Below, piece by piece: positions 57,381 through 64,000 of a stretch of 64,000 nucleotides of DNA. Positions within the stretch are counted from its first letter, which is position 1; each line of letters starts with the position of its first letter. A model generated the notes under the pieces. It did not search any database. It saw nothing but the letters and a program-made list of their open reading frames with translations, and was not told the origin of the DNA. This DNA is from Hyphomicrobiales bacterium. GTDB taxonomy: Bacteria; Pseudomonadota; Alphaproteobacteria; Rhizobiales; Beijerinckiaceae. The DNA lies in NCBI GenBank assembly GCA_947455455.1, contig CANGOE010000003.1:29520-93519 (forward strand), written 5' to 3'. The translations under genes and the position numbers were made by a program.

Positions 57381-58118
57381 TCAATGGTGTCCGCCTTCGA
57401 GATAGGCCGCACGAACCTGCGGATCGGCCAGCAATTCCTTGCCGGTGCCCTGCATGGTGATGGAACCGTTGACCATCACATAACCGCGATGGGCGAGTTT
57501 GAGGGCGTGATAGGCGTTCTGTTCGACCAGAAACACCGTCAGCCCTTCGGCCTCGTTGAGCTTTTTGATCGCCTCGAAAATCTGTTTGGTGATCAGCGGA
57601 GCAAGTCCCAGCGACGGCTCGTCGAGCAACAACAGGCGGGGGCGCGACATCAGCGCGCGGGCAATGGCCAGCATTTGCTGTTCGCCGCCCGACAGGGTGC
57701 CGCCGCGCTGGTCGATCCGCTCCTGCAGACGCGGGAACAGGGCGAAGATTTTAGGCAGATCTTCGGCAAAATGCCGTTCCTGGTCCACCGCCGCGCCCAT
57801 TTGCAGATTTTCCATCACCGTCATGCGTGGAAAAATTCGGCGGCCTTCGGGCGATTGGGCAATCTTGAGGCGGGCAATCTCGTGGGTCGGCATTGTGGTA
57901 ATGTCGCGGCCATCGAACAGGATTTGCCCTTCACGCGCCTGTGGCTTGCCGAAAATGGTCATCATCAGCGTCGATTTGCCGGCGCCATTGGCCCCGATCA
58001 TTGTCACGATCTCGCCCTGCCGGACATTGAGATCCACGCCGCGCAAGGCAACAATCTTGCCGTAATAGGTTTTGACACCGCGCACATCGAGCAGTGGATG
58101 GCTGATTGTCTCGCTCAT
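57381..58118 (-). CDS. livF: branched-chain amino acid ABC transporter ATP-binding protein LivF
   Basis: VRQGEIVTMIGANGAGKSTLMMTIFG; LSGGEQQMLAIARALMSRPRLLLLDEPSLGLAP. Confidence 0.95.
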   Translation of the reverse strand: MSETISHPLLDVRGVKTYYGKIVALRGVDLNVRQGEIVTMIGANGAGKSTLMMTIFGKPQAREGQILFDGRDITTMPTHEIARLKIAQSPEGRRIFPRMTVMENLQMGAAVDQERHFAEDLPKIFALFPRLQERIDQRGGTLSGGEQQMLAIARALMSRPRLLLLDEPSLGLAPLITKQIFEAIKKLNEAEGLTVFLVEQNAYHALKLAHRGYVMVNGSITMQGTGKELLADPQVRAAYLEGGHH

Positions 58119-58948
58119 AACCCGACCTCCGCTTCCACCGCCGCAACCTCGTCATCATCGACACCGAGATAGGCGGCAATCACGCGTGGATCGTTGCGGA
58201 CCTCCTCGGGCGCACCGTCGGATATTTTGACACCGTAATCGAGCACGACCACATGGTCCGAAATCGCCATCACCACCGACATGTCATGTTCGATCAGCAA
58301 CAGCGATGTTTGTCCGTCGGCCCTGATGCTGGTGAGCAGGGCATTCAATTCGAGGCTTTCACGCGGGTTCAGACCCGCCGCAGGCTCGTCGAGGCACAAC
58401 AGCACCGGATCGGTGCACATCGCGCGGGCAATTTCCAGCCGCCGTTGGTCGCCATAGGGCAGGTCGCCCGCCGGATCATCCGCACGGTCGATCAGATTGA
58501 TGCGCTCCAGCCAGCCAACGGCTTTGTCGAGTGCGGCTTTTTCGCTCTTGAGGTAGGATTTCGAGCCCAACAGGCCGAGAATGCTGTAGCCGGAGGCCAG
58601 CATCAGCGGATTGTGCTGGGCCACCAGCAGATTTTCTAGCACCGTCATGCCCTGAAACAGCCGGATATTCTGGAAGGTGCGGGCGACCTTTGCTTTCCAG
58701 TTGATGTGATGGTCGGGCAGGCGCTCCAGCAGATAGGTCTTGCCATCGGGATGCTTCAAGCCCAACCGGCCTTCGGTCGGTTTGTAAAAGCCGGTGATGC
58801 AGTTGAAAACCGTGGTTTTTCCGGCCCCGTTCGGCCCGATCAGCGCGGTAATCTCGCCTTTATGGACATCAAAACTCAGGTCGTTGACGGCGACAAGGCC
58901 GCCAAAACGCATGGTCAAATGTTCTATTTTCAGCAAAGGGGTTGTCAT
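58115..58948 (-). CDS. livG: branched-chain amino acid ABC transporter ATP-binding protein LivG
   Basis: MTTPLLKIEHLTMRFGGLVAVNDLSFDVHKGEITALIGPNGAGKTTVFNCITGFYKP; start codon at 58946-58948. Confidence 0.95.
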   Translation of the reverse strand: MTTPLLKIEHLTMRFGGLVAVNDLSFDVHKGEITALIGPNGAGKTTVFNCITGFYKPTEGRLGLKHPDGKTYLLERLPDHHINWKAKVARTFQNIRLFQGMTVLENLLVAQHNPLMLASGYSILGLLGSKSYLKSEKAALDKAVGWLERINLIDRADDPAGDLPYGDQRRLEIARAMCTDPVLLCLDEPAAGLNPRESLELNALLTSIRADGQTSLLLIEHDMSVVMAISDHVVVLDYGVKISDGAPEEVRNDPRVIAAYLGVDDDEVAAVEAEVGL

Positions 58949-60351
58949 CAGCCGTGCCCTTCCTGAACCATCGAGCCGGAAATGGCCTTGCGTTCTTTGT
59001 AAATCACCGAAGGATCGCGCGTTGAAATCAGCCCGCGCGGCTTCCACAACATCATCAGCACCATGGCCACTCCAAACACCAGCATCCGATATTGCGAGGG
59101 GTCGAATGTCGGGCCGAATACTTCTTTCAGGAAATCCAGTTCGCGCAGGATTTCGATGCCGCCAACCAGTGCGATCGAGGCCACAACCACCCCGAACAGA
59201 CTGCCCATACCGCCCAGCACCACGATGGCGAGAATTTGTGCGGATTCGAGGAACACAAAACTCTCGGGGCTGATAAAGCCCTGTCTGGCCGCGAAGAAAC
59301 AACCGGCAAAGCCGCCGAACATCGCCCCGATCGCAAAAGCCGTCAGCTTGGTGATGGTGGTGTTGATGCCGAGCGAGCGGCAGGCGATTTCATCCTCGCG
59401 CAAGGCTTCCCACGCCCGCCCCACCGGCAAGCGCCGCAGTTTCAGCGTCACATAGGCGGTCATCAGCGAGAGCACCAGAATGACGTAATAAAGGAAAATG
59501 GTGCGGTAGATCGGGCTGAATTCGAGCCCGAACACCGCCGCAAAACCTGTATCGGAGGCATTGAAGGGGATGCCGAAAAAACTCGGGCGCGGGATCGACG
59601 ACAGGCCGGCATAGCCGTTGGAAAAATCCACCCAGTTGATCAGCACCAGCCGGATGATCTCGCCGAAGGCCAATGTGACAATCGCCAGATAGTCGCCACG
59701 CAGGCGCAACACCGGAAAGCCGAGCAGAATCCCCCACAAGGCCGCCAGCAACCCGCTGATCGGCAGGCAAATCCAGAAGGCCCAGACACCGAGGAACGGA
59801 AATGTCTGCGGGATCACCTTGGTGGCGATCAGGGCATAGGAATAGGCGCCGACCGCATAAAAGGCCACATAGCCGAGATCGAGCAGACCCGCCAGACCGA
59901 CCACGATATTCAATCCCCAGCCCAGCATCACATAGATCAGGATCTGGATGCCGAAATTGTCGATCCATTTGATCGAGCCACCCGGACCATGCATGGCCAG
60001 CATCACCAGCGGATAGATGGTGATGAAGCCGAAGCCGAGCGGGGCGAGGTAGGGCTTGATCAGGGCCAGCGCGTTCGTCACCCCGGCCGAGGTCTCTTGC
60101 GCATGCTCGTTGCGGCGCGAATGCTGGTGCAGGGAAAACAGAAACCGCGCCACAACCACAAGGCCGGTAATAACCAGCGCCATCCACCAGCGCTGTTGCA
60201 ACACCAGCTTGTTGGCCATGTCCTGTTCGGCCCGAAAGGCGACAATCGGCACGCAAAGGCCAAAGGTGACCATGCCTGCAAAGCCGGCATCCTTGAGGGC
60301 TTGCGTCAGGTTGAATGCGTCGGACGGGTTGGAATGAGTGGCTTGTGTCAT
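58948..60351 (-). CDS. livM: branched-chain amino acid ABC transporter permease LivM
   Basis: GWGLNIVVGLAGLLDLGYVAFYAVGAYSYAL; MGSLFGVVVASIALVGGIEILREL. Confidence 0.95.
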   Translation of the reverse strand: MTQATHSNPSDAFNLTQALKDAGFAGMVTFGLCVPIVAFRAEQDMANKLVLQQRWWMALVITGLVVVARFLFSLHQHSRRNEHAQETSAGVTNALALIKPYLAPLGFGFITIYPLVMLAMHGPGGSIKWIDNFGIQILIYVMLGWGLNIVVGLAGLLDLGYVAFYAVGAYSYALIATKVIPQTFPFLGVWAFWICLPISGLLAALWGILLGFPVLRLRGDYLAIVTLAFGEIIRLVLINWVDFSNGYAGLSSIPRPSFFGIPFNASDTGFAAVFGLEFSPIYRTIFLYYVILVLSLMTAYVTLKLRRLPVGRAWEALREDEIACRSLGINTTITKLTAFAIGAMFGGFAGCFFAARQGFISPESFVFLESAQILAIVVLGGMGSLFGVVVASIALVGGIEILRELDFLKEVFGPTFDPSQYRMLVFGVAMVLMMLWKPRGLISTRDPSVIYKERKAISGSMVQEGHG

Positions 60352-60354
60352 GGC

Positions 60355-61269
60355 TCAGACCTTCTCGACTTCGGGACGGCCCAGCAAGCCGGTGGGCAGG
60401 AACACCAGTGTAATGGCCAGAATGGAGAAAGCGGCCACGTCCTTGTAGTCGATCGAGAAATAGGCCGACCACATCGTCTCGATCAACCCGATCAGCAAGC
60501 CGCCGATCACCGCTCCCGGCAACGAGCCGATCCCGCCCAGAACCGCGGCGGTAAAGGCTTTCACCCCCGGCACGAAGCCGTCCGAGAAATTGATCACGCC
60601 ATAATACATGATGTACATCACACCCGCGACAGCCGCCAAAGCGGCCCCGAGAACGAAAGTCAGCGAGATGGTTTTGTCGACATCAATACCCAGCAAAGCG
60701 GCCATTTTCTGGTCCTGCTCGCAGGCCCGCTGGGCGCGGCCCAACGGGGTTTTCTGCACGATATACCAGAAAAGGCCCAACAGAACGGCCGTGACAACCA
60801 TGATCACAATCTGCTTGTAACCAATGCCTACCGTATAGCCATTCTCCTCGAAAAGCGGCAGAACCTGCGTAAACATCGGCGGCACCGGCTTGTTGCGCGG
60901 GCCCTGGATGACCTGAATGAGGTTGGACAACAGGATCGACATGCCGATGGCCGAGATCAGCGGTGCCAGCCGGAACGAGCCGCGCAAGGGCCGGTAGGCC
61001 GTGCGCTCGATGGTCCAGTTCCACAATCCGGTGATCAGCATGCCAAGAACCAGAACCAGAAACAGCGCCGGAACAATGCCGAAGCCGAACAGGGTTGTCG
61101 CCACCAGAAACAACAGCAAAGCGATAAAGGCACTCACCATAAACACATCGCCATGGGCAAAGTTGACCATGCCGATAATGCCGAACACCATGGTGTAACC
61201 GATTGCAATCAGGCCATAAATGGAGCCGAGCGTCAGCCCGTTGATGAGTTGTTGGATAAAGATGGCCAT
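60355..61269 (-). CDS. livH: branched-chain amino acid ABC transporter permease LivH
   Basis: QQLINGLTLGSIYGLIAIGYTMVFGIIGMVNFAHGDVFMV. Confidence 0.96.
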   Translation of the reverse strand: MAIFIQQLINGLTLGSIYGLIAIGYTMVFGIIGMVNFAHGDVFMVSAFIALLLFLVATTLFGFGIVPALFLVLVLGMLITGLWNWTIERTAYRPLRGSFRLAPLISAIGMSILLSNLIQVIQGPRNKPVPPMFTQVLPLFEENGYTVGIGYKQIVIMVVTAVLLGLFWYIVQKTPLGRAQRACEQDQKMAALLGIDVDKTISLTFVLGAALAAVAGVMYIMYYGVINFSDGFVPGVKAFTAAVLGGIGSLPGAVIGGLLIGLIETMWSAYFSIDYKDVAAFSILAITLVFLPTGLLGRPEVEKV

Positions 61270-61714
61270 CCTGTCGGTCTCTCCCCCTTGGTGATGGTCT
61301 TTTTGGTTCGGGTGTCTAAACCAACTCGATCATCAGAATTTTCGCAACGGTTGTGCAAGATGAAATTACACAACCCAAGCTATATTGCCTGCCAAGAACG
61401 GCAGTCTTTATTCTTTGCGTCCACAGCAACGCCAAATCCCGTATCAGGGGATTATGGGGCCGCATGACAACCAAGCAAAGGCCATGCCGCTTTTCTTTTT
61501 TGGGACGTCGATCCCCGCTTGCATGACCTGTTTGGCTGTGAATCGATCCATTCATAGCAAGGCTTTTGCGATACGCCAACAGGTCAATGCCCCTATGCAC
61601 AATTTGCATGGCGTGACCTTATTCCAACAAAGCGGTGGACAGCGGCCCGGAACTGATTAGGATTCCGCACCTGACAAACGAGATAATTCCGGACTGACCA
61701 AGGGAGACTGACTG

Positions 61715-62170
61715 ATGGCAATGACAATGACGGGAGAGGCAATTCTGCCTGCTTTGCAAGCCGATGTATGGGCCAAGCTCAATGATCCTGCGGTGCTCAA
61801 GGCCTGTATTCCCGGTTGCCAGAGTCTGGAAACAACCGAAGATAACGGCTTTGTCGCCGTGGCCAAAGTCAAACTCGGTCCGGTCAGTGCGACCTTCAAG
61901 GGCAAAGTCGTGTTGAGCGATATCGACGCGCCCAACAGCTACAAGATTTCGGGCGAAGGCGAGGGCGGTGTCGCCGGTTTCGCCAAAGGTGGCGCGGTGG
62001 TCAGGCTGGAAACCGTCCCCGAAGGCACCAAATTGTCCTATGATGTCGAGGCCCAGATCGGCGGCAAGCTGGCCCAGCTCGGCGGTCGTCTCATCAATGG
62101 CGTGGCCAAGAAAATGGCCGATGAATTTTTTGCCAATTTTGCAAAAGAAGTAGGTGGCACAGCGGCCTGA
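61715..62170 (+). CDS. CoxG / SRPBCC-family carbon monoxide dehydrogenase subunit G
   Basis: MTGEAILPALQADVWAKLNDPAVLKACIPGCQSLE; FKGKVVLSDIDAPNSYKISGEGEGGVAGFAKGGA. Confidence 0.92.
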   Translation: MAMTMTGEAILPALQADVWAKLNDPAVLKACIPGCQSLETTEDNGFVAVAKVKLGPVSATFKGKVVLSDIDAPNSYKISGEGEGGVAGFAKGGAVVRLETVPEGTKLSYDVEAQIGGKLAQLGGRLINGVAKKMADEFFANFAKEVGGTAA

Positions 62171-62459
62171 TGATCGGGTCGCCTCTCACAATTTTGGGCG
62201 GGATGTGGCTTTGCCTGTCAAAAATTGGGTTGGCATCGGGGTTAGGGATCACAGATGGCTTGACCGGCACTGATCCTCGTTTCACACTCAGCGCCAATCA
62301 AATCGGTTTCAAATCGTGTATGATATAAAATCGTGCTTGTCGTGCCGATGATTTCTGCGCCAAACTGGCAAAGATATGGCAGACGATTCAGCAAGGTTGA
62401 TGTCAGCAGGGTTGATGACGGGTCAAGAACGAGAATTCGGCAATTCAGGGAGGTTTTCG

Positions 62460-62936
62460 ATGATTTCTGTCTCGATGACAGTAAACGGTAAGGCGGTTTC
62501 GGCTAAAATCGATCCGCGCACCTTGCTCGTCCAGTTTCTGCGTGAGAATTTATTGCTGACCGGCACCCATGTCGGTTGCGATACCAGCCAATGCGGGGCT
62601 TGCGTTGTCCATGTCGACGGCAAGGCGATCAAAAGCTGTACCACTCTGGCGGCAAGCTGTGACGGCACCTCGGTTGTGACCATCGAAGGGCTGGCCCATG
62701 ACGGCGTGTTGCATCCGATGCAGGAAGCCTTCCGCGAGAACCACGGTTTGCAATGCGGCTTCTGCACGCCCGGCATGATCATGTCGGCCATCGATATCGT
62801 CAACCGCAAGGGACACGATCTCGACGAGCACACGATCCGCGAGGAACTGGAAGGCAATATCTGCCGTTGCACGGGCTATCACAACATTGTGAAGTCGGTG
62901 GCGGCCGGGGCGCATGCCATGGCAGGGTCCAAATAA
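62460..62936 (+). CDS. coxS: (2Fe-2S)-binding small subunit of CO dehydrogenase/xanthine oxidase family
   Basis: [45 protein letters not shown]...[15 protein letters not shown]. Confidence 0.93.
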   Translation: MISVSMTVNGKAVSAKIDPRTLLVQFLRENLLLTGTHVGCDTSQCGACVVHVDGKAIKSCTTLAASCDGTSVVTIEGLAHDGVLHPMQEAFRENHGLQCGFCTPGMIMSAIDIVNRKGHDLDEHTIREELEGNICRCTGYHNIVKSVAAGAHAMAGSK

Positions 62937-63065
62937 GGTTTCGGACGGGAGCCGTTGCGCTGATGTGTTGCCCTGTCAGGGATCACCGGAGGCAATGGTT
63001 TTCATGACTTTCATTTCCCCATAACGACCCCCGGATCAACCAGGGGCCCAGAGGAGGATAGACTG

Positions 63066-64000
63066 ATGTCAGCTACCGGTATTGGCGCTCCTGTGCGCCG
63101 CAAGGAAGATTTCCGTTTCATTACAGGCAAGGGCCAATATACCGATGACATCAATCGGCCCGGACAGTCGCATGCCGCCTTTTTGCGCTCTCCCCATGCC
63201 CATGCCACCATCAAAAAACTCGACATCTCTGACGCTCAAAAGGCTGATGGGGTCATTGCTGTCCTGACCGGTGACGATCTGGCCAAAGACGGCATTGGCG
63301 GTCTGATTTGCGGCTGGATGATCCATTCCAAAGATGGTTCGCCGATGAAGGCCGGCGGCCATCCTGCTCTGGCACAGGGCAAGGTCCGTTATGTCGGCGA
63401 CCATGTCGCGGTGGTGATTGCCGAGACTTTGGCGCAGGCGCGCGATGCCGTCGAAAAAATCCATGTCGATTACGAGGTGCTCAAGCCGGTGATCGATATG
63501 ACGCATGCCACCGACAGCGGTTCGCCCGTCATCCATGACGTGGCCCCCAACAATCAGGTCTATGATTGGCATCTGGGCGACAAAGGCGCAACGGAAGCGG
63601 CCTTTGCCAAGGCCAAACACGTCACCAAGCTCGATATCGTCAACAACCGCCTGATCCCCAATGCGATGGAGCCGCGCGCGGCGATTGGCGATTATGATTC
63701 CGGTCAGGATGCATTCACGCTCTACACCACCAGCCAGAACCCGCATGTGGCGCGTCTGGTGCTGTCGGCCTTTATCGGGATTGCACCTGAGCATAAATTG
63801 CGGGTGATCGCGCCGGATGTCGGCGGCGGTTTCGGTTCCAAAATCTTCATCTATGCCGAAGAAACCGTCTGCGTCTGGGCCGCCAAGAAAGTCGGCCGTC
63901 CTGTCAAATGGACCGGCGACCGTACCGAGGCCTTTCTGGCCGATGCGCATGGCCGCGACCACATCACCCATGCCGAAATGGCCATGGATGACAAAGGGCA
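63066..64000 (+). CDS. coxL: CO dehydrogenase/xanthine oxidase family large (Mo) subunit, 3' truncated by window
   Basis: MSATGIGAPVRRKEDFRFITGKGQYTDDINRPGQSHAAFLRSPHAHATIKKLD; VIAPDVGGGFGSKIFIYAEE; open to window end. Confidence 0.88.
   Translation, partial: MSATGIGAPVRRKEDFRFITGKGQYTDDINRPGQSHAAFLRSPHAHATIKKLDISDAQKADGVIAVLTGDDLAKDGIGGLICGWMIHSKDGSPMKAGGHPALAQGKVRYVGDHVAVVIAETLAQARDAVEKIHVDYEVLKPVIDMTHATDSGSPVIHDVAPNNQVYDWHLGDKGATEAAFAKAKHVTKLDIVNNRLIPNAMEPRAAIGDYDSGQDAFTLYTTSQNPHVARLVLSAFIGIAPEHKLRVIAPDVGGGFGSKIFIYAEETVCVWAAKKVGRPVKWTGDRTEAFLADAHGRDHITHAEMAMDDKG

Noticed and set aside
58949-59302. N-terminal extension of the LivG ORF up to 59302
   Set aside because: The extension overlaps livM; the ATG at 58948 gives the standard LivG start.
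59092-61467. 791-aa plus-strand ORF, the longest ORF in the window
   Set aside because: Antisense to livM and livH; His/Gln/Arg/Asp-rich composition is the usual shadow of hydrophobic membrane genes in GC-rich DNA.

Overview
The window is a gene-dense 64 kb chromosomal segment, most likely from an alphaproteobacterium (inferred from gene content and codon style, not proven). No rRNA, tRNA, CRISPR array, prophage or transposase is evident. Main blocks, left to right: partial beta-CASP MBL RNase-like gene; EamA transporter flanked by two unknown-family genes; iorAB-type molybdenum hydroxylase; cluster of composite hairpin repeats (about 7.4-7.95 kb); LysR-headed 10-gene catabolic/ABC-import operon (9.3-19.7 kb); universal stress gene with a perfect FNR/FixK-type box; DUF4160/DUF2442 pair; bifunctional salicylyl-CoA 5-hydroxylase/oxidoreductase; TPR-methyltransferase; TAXI-TRAP transporter; gamma-glutamyltransferase and Dpp/Gsi-like ABC importer; orphan Flp pilin in AT-rich DNA; DUF2335 protein; amidase and M20 amidohydrolase; Tat-type beta-carbonic anhydrase; orphan His-tailed UreE; TPP riboswitch-thiC-TRAP binding protein operon converging on purB-thiM-thiE; dadA, P1 peptidase, ccdA; complete liv branched-chain amino acid ABC operon with a DUF6867-like gene; and the start of a coxG-coxS-coxL CO-dehydrogenase-like cluster. 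The best candidates for undescribed biology are the orphan TRAP binding protein translationally coupled to thiC under a TPP riboswitch, the amide/CoA catabolic operon of unknown substrate, the DUF2335 locus, and the repeat family whose half-site also forms a gene terminator. All family calls come from reading translated sequence; no database search was run.
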